Notes: generated by a model from the sequence alone, not told the origin. Numbered from the stretch's first letter, positions 7,834-16,478 are shown. The stretch: DNA of 20,340 nt from Arcticibacterium sp051269965 (GCA_051269965.1 JBNMFK010000025.1:1-20340); one strand, 5' to 3'. Translations and numbers: made by a program.

Positions 7834-10125
7834 ATGGGCAGACTGCATCCGCTTATCGTCCATTTTCCTGTTAGCTTATTGGTAGTGGCATGGCTGCTAC
7901 ATTTCTTTACTCAACTCAAAGAGACGGTTAGGATACTTGTCGTTATTGGCAGCATAACGGTGATAGTTTCTATCATTCTTGGCTTGTTATTGGCTTGGCA
8001 AGAAGGTATGGAGGGGGAGTCGCTTGACTGGCATCGATATTCTGGAATAGGTCTAGGAGTTGTAGCATTGGCGTTATTATATGTTGTTTTTTCAAATCGT
8101 ATGGGAGGCCGCTTATTTAAGTGGATTTTGAGCTGTGGGCTTCTTATGACTACATTAACGGGTCATTTGGGAGCTTCTCTAACGCATGGCGAAACCTATT
8201 TAAGTGAACTTCTCCCATGGAATGTAACTCAATCAAATGTGACTGAATTGAATGCCTATAATGAGGTTTTGTCTCCGCAAGAAGAATTACAGTTGGCCGG
8301 AGATGTAAGAACTATTTTTGCCCACAATTGCTACAAGTGTCATGGTGAGGTAAAGCAAAAAGGCGAGTTAAGGTTGGATGAAAAGGAATTCATTTTTAAA
8401 GGTGGTGAAAATGGAAAGGCTATTGTTCCAGGCAATGCTGAAACAAGCGAGCTTTATAGAAGAATTAACCTCCCAGCTGAGAACAAAGAGTCAATGCCTT
8501 CAAAAGGGAAAACTTTGGCAAAGGTAGAAATTGAATTGATTGAATTTTGGATCAACAAGGGTGCTCCGTGGCCAGAAAATATGGGTCAGCAAAATGTTTT
8601 CCCTATGGCAGATTTGGCACCTAAAAACCCTTCACTTCCAACTGGCAGGTTCGAAAACCCAATTGATTTATTGGTAAATGATTATTTCAAGGAAAATAAA
8701 ATTGAATGGAAGCCGAAAGTATCTGACAGAGAATTTTTAAGACGTGTTTATCTCGATATTATAGGACTAACTCCCGCTTTTGAGGAAATAGGGCGTTTTG
8801 AAGATGATGATAATCCGGAGAAACGGAAGACGATAATAAATGATTTGCTTTCTAGAAATCATGCCTATGCTCAACATTGGCTTACATTTTGGAACGATGT
8901 CTTAAGAAATGACTACACGGGTACTGGATACATTACCAAAGGCAGGTATAACATTTCGGATTGGCTTTATACCTCTTTAGAACAAAACAAGTCATACGAT
9001 ACTTTTGTAAAAGAGTTGCTTAATCCTAAGGAGGAATCAAAAGGATTTATAGAAGGCATAAAATGGCGAGGTACGGTAAATGCAAGCCAAAGAACTGAAA
9101 TGCAAGCGGCTCAAAACGTAGGTCAGGTGTTGCTCGGTCTTAACTTGAAATGTGCTTCTTGCCACGATAGTTTTGTGAGTAACTGGAAATTGGAAGACGC
9201 CTATGCTTTTGCGAATATTTTTGCGGAAGATCGGTTAGAAATTGCCAGGTGCGAAAAGCCTACGGGTCAACTCGCTAACACTCGTTTGTTATGGCCTAGT
9301 CTGGGTGAAATTGACAGTTCGGCAACTCGCAGCGAAAAATTAATTCAATTAGCCGATAAATTAGTGCAGCCAGCCAATGGGCGTTTGTACCGCACCATTG
9401 TAAATCGATTTTGGGCTCAACTCATGGGTAGAGGAATCATCGCTGCCGTAGACGAAATGGATAATAAACCATGGAGTCAAGAATTACTAGATTGGATGGC
9501 CTATAATTTCGTAGATAATGATAATGATTTAAAAAAGTTAATCTTTTTGATAACGACTTCAGAAGTGTATCAAATGGAAAGTGAAGCCATCACAGATCCG
9601 TTTTTACTTGCGAAGGATTCCTACAAATTCAGTGGAATGATAAGAAGAAGGCTAACTGCTGAGCAATTTTCTGATGCCGTGAGTAATATCATAACACCAG
9701 TATTTAGGTCAAGTGAAATAAAGTATGAGCCACTCATAGAAGCAGGTTACCAACCTATAGGCAGTTTCGTTCCAAGAGCCTCACTTGTGGCCAACAACGC
9801 CTTTCTAACCGCACTTGGAAGACCAAACAGGGAGATTGTCACCACAAAGAGACCTGTGGAATCTAGTTTGCTTCAAGCATTGGAGTTAACCAATGGAGCA
9901 AGGTTGGACAGCACATTAAAAAGTGGTGCATCTCAATGGAAAATGGAGTTTAAAGAAACCAAAAACCTGGTAGAGAAAATATATCGCGATGCCTTGGGTA
10001 GGGATCCAAATCAAAAAGAATTGGATGTAGCAATTCAACAGATCGGGGATTCTCCAAGTGTTGAGCAAATACAAGACCTCTTTTGGGCAATTGTCATTTT
10101 ACCTGAATTTCAGCTAATTTATTGA
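7834..10125 (+). CDS. Membrane-anchored c-type cytochrome with DUF2231, DUF1549 and DUF1553 domains
   Basis: The product has 763 residues from ATG 7834. A TTG start at 7768 would add 22 residues and is possible, because family members usually have a few residues before GRLHPLIVHFP. That motif opens a DUF2231-type domain with about four membrane helices (residues ~8-118). Next comes a planctomycete-type cytochrome c domain with haem motif CYKCH (166-170) and the usual LRLD. A DUF1549 domain follows (RRVYLDIIGLTP near 304, second CxxCH CASCH at 440-444), then a DUF1553 domain (from about 518; IVNRFWAQLMGRGI). Known family facts: DUF1549/DUF1553 proteins are abundant in Planctomycetes, occur in Bacteroidota, and are almost always next to DUF1501 genes, as here. 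The haem sites must face the periplasm. Substrate and electron partner are unknown. Confidence 0.9.
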   Translation: MGRLHPLIVHFPVSLLVVAWLLHFFTQLKETVRILVVIGSITVIVSIILGLLLAWQEGMEGESLDWHRYSGIGLGVVALALLYVVFSNRMGGRLFKWILSCGLLMTTLTGHLGASLTHGETYLSELLPWNVTQSNVTELNAYNEVLSPQEELQLAGDVRTIFAHNCYKCHGEVKQKGELRLDEKEFIFKGGENGKAIVPGNAETSELYRRINLPAENKESMPSKGKTLAKVEIELIEFWINKGAPWPENMGQQNVFPMADLAPKNPSLPTGRFENPIDLLVNDYFKENKIEWKPKVSDREFLRRVYLDIIGLTPAFEEIGRFEDDDNPEKRKTIINDLLSRNHAYAQHWLTFWNDVLRNDYTGTGYITKGRYNISDWLYTSLEQNKSYDTFVKELLNPKEESKGFIEGIKWRGTVNASQRTEMQAAQNVGQVLLGLNLKCASCHDSFVSNWKLEDAYAFANIFAEDRLEIARCEKPTGQLANTRLLWPSLGEIDSSATRSEKLIQLADKLVQPANGRLYRTIVNRFWAQLMGRGIIAAVDEMDNKPWSQELLDWMAYNFVDNDNDLKKLIFLITTSEVYQMESEAITDPFLLAKDSYKFSGMIRRRLTAEQFSDAVSNIITPVFRSSEIKYEPLIEAGYQPIGSFVPRASLVANNAFLTALGRPNREIVTTKRPVESSLLQALELTNGARLDSTLKSGASQWKMEFKETKNLVEKIYRDALGRDPNQKELDVAIQQIGDSPSVEQIQDLFWAIVILPEFQLIY

Positions 10126-10127
10126 TT

Positions 10128-11564
10128 ATGAAAAAGTATTGGAACCGGAGAGACTTTTTACAGAAAAGTGCCGCAGCCGTAGCTACTATGGGAATGGCTT
10201 CTCCATTGAGCAGTTTATTGTCATCATGTAAGTCGGTTAATCCTGCCACAGCCGACTCTGTGATCTTGTTATTCATGGCTGGGGGAATGGCACATACAGA
10301 GACTTTCGATCCTAAACGATACACGCCTTTTACGAAAGGAATGCAGGCGGATGCTATTTTAAGTACCTTTAAAAAGGTGCCTACTATTTTGGACGGTGTG
10401 AATTTTTCAGAAGGCCTAGAAGGGATAGGACAAATAATGGACAAAGGCTCTCTAATTAGGTCGTATGTTGCGGCCGATTTGGGGCATATTTTGCATACAA
10501 GACATCAGTATCACTGGCATACATGCTATGAGCCACCACAGTCTGTCACCGTTCCTCATATAGGTTCTTGGATATCCAAAGAGCTTGGGCCGCTGAAAGA
10601 GGTGATTCCTTCATTTATCAATATTGGACAGCGATTTGAAGTAGGAGAGGGTGAAGAACTAAAAGCTTTTCATAGTGCTGGTTTTCTAGGAAGTGAGCAT
10701 GGACCTTTTTTAATTCCTGATCCTACAAAAGGACTTGATAGCGTGAGGCCTCCAATAGGCATGACCACCAAAAGGTTCGAAAGTCGAAATGCACTTTATG
10801 AACAATTACTAAAAGAAAGTGCTATGGGAGAGTTTGGTAGCGATTACCAAAAGGAGTCTCTTAAAAGATCCATGGAGCAGGCCTACCGATTGCTCAATTC
10901 GCCAGAAGCAAAAGCATTTGACATTCATCAAGAGCCTAAAGAGAAGTATGATACTTACAATACTGGGAAGTTTGGTTTGGGATGTTTGATGGCAAAAAGA
11001 CTTGTGAATGAAGGGGCCCGCTTTATAACGGTGACTTCGGAATATGAGCCTTTTATGAACTGGGATACTCATGATAATGGACATACGCGTCTCAAAGAAA
11101 TGAAGCAGCGGATAGATGCTCCTATTACGCAACTAATTAAAGATCTGGACGAAAGTGGTAGGCTCGACCGGACCATTGTAATTGTTGCGAGTGAATTTAG
11201 TCGAGATATGTTGACCGAAGGTCGCCCAGGTCTTAGAGTGAAAGATCAAGTGAAAGTGCCCGATATTGTGATGGATATGAAAAATTACGGAATGCACAGA
11301 CATTTTACAGATGGCTGCTCTATATTAATGTTCGGTGGAGGAATAAAGCCAGGCAATGTATACGGCAAAACGGCAGATGAGCGACCTTGCAAAACAATAG
11401 AAAATCCCATTAAGATTGACGGTGTTCATCAAACCATTTATCACGCCTTAGGTATCCACCCAGAAACGAACTACGAAATAGAAAAAAGGCCATTCTACAC
11501 TACGCCAGATGGAAAAGGAAAGCCAGTCCAAGAACTTCTTAAGAATGCGATAAAGGGTGTTTAG
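10128..11564 (+). CDS. DUF1501 family protein with twin-arginine signal and lipobox
   Basis: The product has 478 residues from ATG 10128, 2 bp after the stop of the cytochrome/DUF1553 gene, so the two are almost surely one operon. The N-terminus has a twin-arginine motif (NRRDFLQK, residues 6-13), a hydrophobic stretch, and then LSSC with Cys34, so a Tat-exported lipoprotein is likely. DUF1501 proteins are distant relatives of the alkaline phosphatase/sulfatase superfamily. Family landmarks visible are FMAGGMAHTETFDPK near residues 49-63, WDTHDNGH at 312-319, and EFSR at 356-359 where many members have EFGR. Length is normal. Tat export usually means folding, often with a metal cofactor, before export, but the activity is unknown. 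It presumably acts with the cytochrome partner in the periplasm. Confidence 0.92.
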   Translation: MKKYWNRRDFLQKSAAAVATMGMASPLSSLLSSCKSVNPATADSVILLFMAGGMAHTETFDPKRYTPFTKGMQADAILSTFKKVPTILDGVNFSEGLEGIGQIMDKGSLIRSYVAADLGHILHTRHQYHWHTCYEPPQSVTVPHIGSWISKELGPLKEVIPSFINIGQRFEVGEGEELKAFHSAGFLGSEHGPFLIPDPTKGLDSVRPPIGMTTKRFESRNALYEQLLKESAMGEFGSDYQKESLKRSMEQAYRLLNSPEAKAFDIHQEPKEKYDTYNTGKFGLGCLMAKRLVNEGARFITVTSEYEPFMNWDTHDNGHTRLKEMKQRIDAPITQLIKDLDESGRLDRTIVIVASEFSRDMLTEGRPGLRVKDQVKVPDIVMDMKNYGMHRHFTDGCSILMFGGGIKPGNVYGKTADERPCKTIENPIKIDGVHQTIYHALGIHPETNYEIEKRPFYTTPDGKGKPVQELLKNAIKGV

Positions 11565-11613
11565 GACTAAAGAGGAAACATACTTATTGCTTTGAGCTAA
11601 ATCCTGAAATAAT

Positions 11614-11638
11614 TGCTCTATCGGTGATTCGATAAGCA
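11614..11638 (+). terminator. Hairpin after the DUF1501 gene, possible terminator without T-tract
   Basis: The left arm TGCT-C-TATCG (11614-11623, C bulged) pairs with CGATAAGCA (11630-11638) around the loop GTGATT: nine pairs with one bulge. It lies 50 bp after the DUF1501 stop. No T-run follows, so termination is only a guess. Confidence 0.3.
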
Positions 11639-11895
11639 TGCCATTGAATCTACACTTTAACGGACTTTTATTGGTGGTCCATAAAATTTATACTTTTTGG
11701 TTTTATTGGTAGAAGCTCTTTTCGGGTATTCTGCCCATAGTTTGAAATTCAGTAACCCTCTTCCAACGTCCACTTCTAAAGCTTTTATTGTACAGCTCTA
11801 TTAGAAAAGACACATGAAGTTTATGGCGACATAGTTGACTATAAAAGTTGGTGAATGGTAAAAGTTTCATTACGTTTGTTCAGAATTAACCATAT

Positions 11896-11915
11896 AGTTA
11901 AACTAAACAGTTAAA
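11896..11915. promoter_or_regulatory. Candidate TetR operator overlapping the tetR start region
   Basis: AGTTAAA occurs twice, at 11896-11902 and 11909-11915, 13 bp apart. CTAAAC between them together with the following AGTTAAAG gives an imperfect inverted repeat around 11908. It ends 1 bp before the GTG start of tetR, where autoregulating TetR proteins commonly bind. The symmetry is poor, so this is a suggestion from position and repeat content only. Confidence 0.3.
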
Positions 11916-11916
11916 G

Positions 11917-12525
11917 GTGTCAAAGGACGAGTCAACGGAAGAAAAAATATTAGTAGCAGCCGAAGAGTCCTTCATAAGCGAGGGTTTTGAAGGAGCTAGA
12001 ATGCAAAGCATTGCCAACAAAGCAGGGATCAATAAGGCGATGCTTCACTACTATTTTAGGTCTAAGGACCTCCTTTTTGAAAAGATTTTTGACCTAAAGG
12101 TGAAGTATTTCTTCCCGGAGATATCCGAAATCTTTAAACAGGATAAGCCTTTTGTAGAGCAAGTAGAAGACTTTGTGGAGCGTTACATCACTTTCATGAA
12201 CCAGTACCCCTTCATTCCTTTTTTTATCATTAGAACCATTAACTCTCCGAGTAAAATGGCTTTTATTGAAAAGCTACCTTTCAAAAAACACTTGGCACAA
12301 GTAGTATTTGAAAGTTATGCCAAGGATAAGGCCTTAGGAAAAGTAAGGGAAGTTGATCCTATGCAGTTTTTCATGTCGGTTTTGGGGATGTGCATTTTTC
12401 CTTTTGTTGGAAGACCCATTTTGGAATCTGTGTTAGGCGTTGAAAGGGACAAGTTTTCTAATTTGATGATACAGCGTATTCCCGAGATCAAACTTTATAT
12501 CCGTACTATTTTAAAAGTTGAATAA
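11917..12525 (+). CDS. TetR/AcrR family transcriptional regulator
   Basis: The product has 202 residues, starting with GTG at 11917; no ATG lies close upstream, and the protein begins right at the usual distance before the HTH. The helix-turn-helix spans about residues 28-47, with the classic IANKAGINKAMLHYYFRSKD pattern. The C-terminal half is a helical ligand-binding domain with a Phe-rich patch (YPFIPFFII) likely lining the pocket. It is the first gene of an efflux operon: the outer-membrane factor gene starts 2 bp after its stop codon. By analogy with other efflux-linked TetR proteins, it probably represses the whole operon and is released by a substrate. In E. coli the related ybhGFSR system is controlled by the TetR-type CecR, encoded elsewhere with another gene set. 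The effector is unknown. Confidence 0.93.
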   Translation: MSKDESTEEKILVAAEESFISEGFEGARMQSIANKAGINKAMLHYYFRSKDLLFEKIFDLKVKYFFPEISEIFKQDKPFVEQVEDFVERYITFMNQYPFIPFFIIRTINSPSKMAFIEKLPFKKHLAQVVFESYAKDKALGKVREVDPMQFFMSVLGMCIFPFVGRPILESVLGVERDKFSNLMIQRIPEIKLYIRTILKVE

Positions 12526-12526
12526 T

Positions 12527-13795
12527 ATGAAGCAATACATATTCTGTTTAATAGGACTTTGTGGTCTATCGCTATCAGGGGTAGCACAATCATCTATTTC
12601 TTTAGATGATCTTATTAATCAAGCAAAGGAGAATAACCCGCAGTCTAGCCAGCTGGCGTTGATAGATGAACTTTCAGATTTAAAAATGAAAAAAATATCG
12701 GGTGCCAATTTGCCTCAATCAAGTTTGGGTGGACAGGCCACTTGGCAATCAGATGTGACTTCTATTGACATTTCATTGCCAGGGATAGATATTCAGCCAC
12801 CGCCAAAAGACCAGTACAAAATCACGCTGGATGTTCAGCAAAATATATGGGATGGAGGATTATCCGCAGGTCAGAAATCTATGGAAATGGCCAGCAGAGA
12901 AGTAGAAAGCAGAAAAGTACTTACCGATTTATACAAAGTAGAAGAACAAGTGTCTGGCCTTTACTTTGCTGCATTATTTGCAGATAGACAAAGAGCTAAT
13001 GCAGCATTAATTTTAAAAGAACTTGACAGTAAAATAACTCAAGTGAAGGCGGCTGTAGAGAACGGAGTCGCTATTAAATCTGACTTATTGAATTTGGAGG
13101 CTCGGAAAATAGAACTAGCACAATCTCTTTCTGAAATAGAAAATAAAAAAACCGCCGCTCTAAAGGCCTTATCTATACTTTCTGGAAGGCAAATTAGAGA
13201 GGATCAGAACCTCGAGATTCCTGAATTTACAAAAGCTTCAAATACTGAAAACCAAAGGCCAGAATTGTGGCTATTGACAGCCCAACAAAATGCCATTCTG
13301 GCTTCGAAGAAGATAATTAAAGCGAAAAACGCACCGAAGCTAGGACTCTTTGCTACTGGAGGATACGGTAGGCCAGGTTTGAATTTCTTAGCAAAAGATT
13401 TTTCGCCTTATATGATAGGCGGCCTGAGTCTGAAAATACCGCTGAGTCACCTATATAATGGAGGTCAGACGAATGATTTGCAACAAATAAAAGTGAATCA
13501 ATTAAAAATGGAGATACAGAAAAGGAGTTTCCTGATGGCCTCTGAAGTGAAATACACCCATCAAAAATCGGAAATAGAGAGATTAGAAAGCTTGATAACA
13601 AGCGATTCTAAGTTAATAGCTATTCGCGAGCAAATAAGAAATACGGCAGACGCTCAACTGGCAAATGGAGTCATAATAGCTAATGAATATTTGACTGAAT
13701 TAAATAAAGAAGATTTGGCTAAGCAGGCACTTATTCTTCATGAGGTTCAATTGCTGCAAGCCAAACAAATTTTGAAACTGATATTAGGACAATAA
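12527..13795 (+). CDS. TolC-family outer-membrane efflux protein
   Basis: The product has 422 residues from ATG 12527; a TTG at 12518 overlapping tetR is less likely. It has a Sec signal ending near GVAQ (about residue 20), a common Bacteroidota cleavage context. The mature protein is mainly long alpha-helical coiled coil with two halves, each with a strand-rich segment (one near KDQYKITLDVQQNIWDGG, the other near LGLFATGGYGRPG and IGGLSLKIPLSHLYNGGQT), as in TolC/OMF proteins that form the trimeric beta-barrel and periplasmic tunnel. Length is at the short end of the family. It lies between tetR and the adaptor gene, whose ATG shares a base with this gene's TAA, so it supplies the exit duct for the ABC pump. 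Confidence 0.92.
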   Translation: MKQYIFCLIGLCGLSLSGVAQSSISLDDLINQAKENNPQSSQLALIDELSDLKMKKISGANLPQSSLGGQATWQSDVTSIDISLPGIDIQPPPKDQYKITLDVQQNIWDGGLSAGQKSMEMASREVESRKVLTDLYKVEEQVSGLYFAALFADRQRANAALILKELDSKITQVKAAVENGVAIKSDLLNLEARKIELAQSLSEIENKKTAALKALSILSGRQIREDQNLEIPEFTKASNTENQRPELWLLTAQQNAILASKKIIKAKNAPKLGLFATGGYGRPGLNFLAKDFSPYMIGGLSLKIPLSHLYNGGQTNDLQQIKVNQLKMEIQKRSFLMASEVKYTHQKSEIERLESLITSDSKLIAIREQIRNTADAQLANGVIIANEYLTELNKEDLAKQALILHEVQLLQAKQILKLILGQ

Positions 13796-14790
13796 TGAAT
13801 TCAATACATATGAAAACAAAATACTTATTTCAGGCCTTGGGTATGGTATTCATCCTTTCTGCCTGTGGGAATGACGAAAATAATTTTGACGCATCGGGAG
13901 TTTTCGAGGCTAAGGAGATTATTGTTTCTTCTGAGACGGGAGGTAAAATTCTGGAATTTGACATTGAAGAAGGTGCTACTGTAGCCGCTGGTCAAGTCTT
14001 GGGATTGGTAGATTGTGAAAACCTTAACCTTCAAAGGGCTCAAATAGAGGCTACTATAGAGTCTTTAAAAGCAAAAAGGAATTCTGCGGGTCCTCAAGTG
14101 GATGTACTCAAGCAGACTTTAGTTTCTCAGTCAAAGCAAATAGATGCTCAAAAGGAGCAATTAAGAGTCTTGCTAAAAGAGCAATCTCGCATAGAGAAAC
14201 TCGTAAATGCAGAAGCTGTACCTTCAAAACAATTGGACGATTTGGTGGGGACTGTGGATGTGCTTCGTAAACAAATGGAAGCTGCAGAGAGTAGTTTGAA
14301 CGTAACAAGACAGCAAATGAAATCTCAAGAGCAGCAGATAGCGATAGCTAATAGGGCTATCATGAGTGGCCAAAAACCAATGGAAGAACAAATAGCTCAA
14401 ATGGATAATATGATAGGCAAATGCCAAATCATTAATTCAACTGCTGGCACCATTTTGCTTAAGTATGCAGAGAAGAATGAAGTTACTGGACCTGGGAAGC
14501 CGCTTTATAAACTTGCCGATATGTCGGAATTGAAACTAAGGGCCTACGTGACCAATAGTCAATTATCAAAAGTGAAAGTAGGCGAAAAAGTAACCGTTTT
14601 TGTGAATAATGGTGATGAAGCGTCTAAAGAAATAATTGGTGTGGTAGACTGGATTTCGGACAAAGCAGAATTTACTCCCAAAACTATTCAAACTAAAGAC
14701 GAACGCTCAAACTTGGTTTACGCCACTAAAATCAGAGTGAAAAATGACGGTTTCTTAAAAATAGGAATGTACGGAGAAGTGAAATTTTAA
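13795..14790 (+). CDS. HlyD-family periplasmic adaptor lipoprotein (YbhG-like)
   Basis: The product has 331 residues from ATG 13795, which overlaps the previous stop by one base. ATG 13810 (326 residues) is an equally good start, as it directly precedes the signal MKTKYLFQALG with lipobox LSAC. The cysteine suggests lipid anchoring. After it come a biotinyl-lipoyl-like half (GGKILEFDIEEGATVAAGQVLG), a long coiled-coil hairpin (about residues 80-200, rich in Gln/Lys/Glu), the returning half (STAGTILLKYAEKNEVTGPGK) and a beta-barrel domain (LKLRAYVTNSQLSKVKVGEKV). This is the membrane-fusion-protein plan, closest in layout to E. coli YbhG. It should bridge the ABC-2 permeases to the TolC-type protein. 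The next gene's ATG overlaps its TAA. Confidence 0.92.
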   Translation: MNSIHMKTKYLFQALGMVFILSACGNDENNFDASGVFEAKEIIVSSETGGKILEFDIEEGATVAAGQVLGLVDCENLNLQRAQIEATIESLKAKRNSAGPQVDVLKQTLVSQSKQIDAQKEQLRVLLKEQSRIEKLVNAEAVPSKQLDDLVGTVDVLRKQMEAAESSLNVTRQQMKSQEQQIAIANRAIMSGQKPMEEQIAQMDNMIGKCQIINSTAGTILLKYAEKNEVTGPGKPLYKLADMSELKLRAYVTNSQLSKVKVGEKVTVFVNNGDEASKEIIGVVDWISDKAEFTPKTIQTKDERSNLVYATKIRVKNDGFLKIGMYGEVKF

Positions 14791-15719
14791 TGGCTACCGT
14801 AAGTCTTAAAAATATCAACAGAACCTATCTTAAGGGGGAGGTCAAAGCTCTTCAGGATATCAACTTGGAGATAAAGTCAGGGGAACTCTTTGGCCTTATT
14901 GGGCCAGATGGAGCTGGCAAGACTACACTTTTCAGAATATTGACTACGCTGCTTTTACCGGATTCAGGGAAAGCAACTGTGGCAGGTTTTGATGTCGTTG
15001 ATAACCTTTGGGATATTAGAAAAATCTCAGGTTATATGCCTGGGAAATTCTCTTTATACCAAGATTTAAGTATTGAAGAAAATTTGAATTTTTTCGCTAC
15101 TGTTTTTAATACAACTTTAGAGGCTAATTATCATCTCATAGAAGAAATCTATGTTCAGATAGAGCCTTTTAAACATAGGCTAGCTGGCGACTTGTCAGGT
15201 GGAATGAAGCAAAAATTAGCCTTGTGCTGTGCTCTTATTCATGAGCCAGAAGTTCTTTTTTTAGATGAGCCAACAACAGGTGTGGATCCAGTTTCCAGAA
15301 AAGAATTCTGGGATATGCTGGATAGACTAAAAGCCAGAGGTATTACTATCATAGTTTCTACACCTTATATGGACGAAGCCAGCCGATGCGATAGAATAGC
15401 TCTTATACAGAATGGCGAAATACTGGAAGTAGATACGCTTGAGGGTATTATTGGAAGACACTTCCAAAACCTCTATGCTGTAAACGGAGATAACAGATAT
15501 GAGCTTATGAAGGCCATCAGAACCTATGAAGGCACGTTGAGTTGTTTTGCTTTTGGAGAAGAAAGTCACGTGAGTTTGAAGCTTAGTGAGGATGCTAATG
15601 AAGGCTTGAAGGATCACCTACTCCATCTCAAACATACTGGGCTTGCAATAAAAAAAATAGAGCCAAACATAGAAGATACGTTCATAAAATTAATGCTAGA
15701 AAAAGCCACGAATGTCTGA
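14790..15719 (+). CDS. ABC transporter ATP-binding protein, YbhF N-half-like, with altered Q- and H-loops
   Basis: The product has 309 residues. Walker A GPDGAGKTT (38-46), signature LSGGMKQ (135-141) and Walker B VLFLDEP (155-161) are intact. Two normally conserved residues are not: the Q-loop position reads YMPGKF (Gly85 in place of Gln), and the H-loop reads STPYMDEA (Pro192 in place of His). A C-terminal DUF4162-like region (about 225-309) ends in EPNIEDTFIKLM, typical of this subfamily. It is followed, with 8 bp overlap, by a second ATPase gene of similar layout; in E. coli YbhF the two ATPase halves are fused. The pair probably forms an asymmetric heterodimer driving the ABC-2 permeases encoded downstream. 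Confidence 0.93.
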   Translation: MATVSLKNINRTYLKGEVKALQDINLEIKSGELFGLIGPDGAGKTTLFRILTTLLLPDSGKATVAGFDVVDNLWDIRKISGYMPGKFSLYQDLSIEENLNFFATVFNTTLEANYHLIEEIYVQIEPFKHRLAGDLSGGMKQKLALCCALIHEPEVLFLDEPTTGVDPVSRKEFWDMLDRLKARGITIIVSTPYMDEASRCDRIALIQNGEILEVDTLEGIIGRHFQNLYAVNGDNRYELMKAIRTYEGTLSCFAFGEESHVSLKLSEDANEGLKDHLLHLKHTGLAIKKIEPNIEDTFIKLMLEKATNV

Positions 15720-16452
15720 AATAGTAATACACACTGATAAGCTAACAAGGAAATTTGGCGACTTCACGGCAGTGGATGCTATTAGTTTTGATGTGGCGGC
15801 GGGCGAAATATTTGGATTTTTAGGAGCCAACGGTGCTGGGAAAACCACGGCTATGAGAATACTATGCGGTTTGTTGTCACCTACATCTGGGGTAGCCGAA
15901 GTGGCTGGCTTTGATGTCTATAAAGAGAGCGAAGAAATCAAAAAGCACATTGGTTATATGAGTCAAAAGTTCTCTTTGTATGATAACCTAACGGTCAAAG
16001 AGAATATTTACTTTTTCGGAGGTATTTATGGTATCCCGAGGAAGGAGTTAAAAGAGAAGACCAATGAGCTGGTTAATAGACTTGGACTTAATAACGAAGC
16101 AGATAAGCTAGTGGGTTCATTGCCATTAGGATGGAAACAAAAAATCTCGTTTTCTACGGCGATTTTGCATGAACCCAAAATAGTTTTTTTAGACGAACCT
16201 ACAGGAGGCGTAGATCCCATCACAAGAAGGCAGTTTTGGGATATGATATATGAGACGGCCAGTAGGGGAATAACCATTTTCGTGACCACACATTACATGG
16301 ATGAGGCAGAATACTGTGACCGAGTAAGTATCATGGTAGACGGAGCTATAGCGGCTTTAGATAAACCTTCAGAAATGAAGAAGTCATTCGGGGCAAAAGA
16401 CATGAACGATGTATTTTTACAGCTGGCTCGAGGAGCTAAGAGGGGAGACTAG
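15712..16452 (+). CDS. ABC transporter ATP-binding protein, YbhF C-half-like, with altered signature motif
   Basis: The product has 246 residues. Walker A GANGAGKTT (38-46), Q-loop MSQKF (Gln85), Walker B IVFLDEP (157-163) and H-loop TTHYMDEA (His194) are all consensus. The signature is LPLGWKQ (137-143) instead of LSGGxxQ. A similar LPLG form is, to my memory, usual in the second half of YbhF-type ATPases, so it is inherited and not recent decay. The start ATG lies 8 bp inside the previous gene, indicating coupling. It lacks the C-terminal extension of its partner. It should pair with the preceding ATPase. The permease genes follow only after a 412-bp gap containing a dead gene. Confidence 0.93.
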   Translation: MSEIVIHTDKLTRKFGDFTAVDAISFDVAAGEIFGFLGANGAGKTTAMRILCGLLSPTSGVAEVAGFDVYKESEEIKKHIGYMSQKFSLYDNLTVKENIYFFGGIYGIPRKELKEKTNELVNRLGLNNEADKLVGSLPLGWKQKISFSTAILHEPKIVFLDEPTGGVDPITRRQFWDMIYETASRGITIFVTTHYMDEAEYCDRVSIMVDGAIAALDKPSEMKKSFGAKDMNDVFLQLARGAKRGD

Positions 16453-16478
16453 GTTTAATTGATAATGGAGAATTCAGT

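Larger units (their letters stand above)
11565..11916. other. Intergenic region upstream of the tetR-led efflux operon
   Basis: About 350 bp without a convincing gene. It holds a bulged hairpin near the left end and a direct-repeat region just before tetR (both listed separately). A 10-bp direct repeat TTTTATTGGT occurs at 11666-11675 and 11701-11710. TTTG at 11875-11878 could be a -33 element, but the spacing to TATAGTT at 11893 is too short for the usual Bacteroidota promoter. Nothing else stands out. Confidence 0.4.

Noticed and set aside
10094..10444. Minus-strand open frame opposite the start of the DUF1501 gene
   Set aside because: It is a shadow of the well-supported DUF1501 coding sequence, with no recognisable domain.
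11666..11710. 10-bp direct repeat TTTTATTGGT, two copies
   Set aside because: Only two short A+T-rich copies with no further structure; probably chance.
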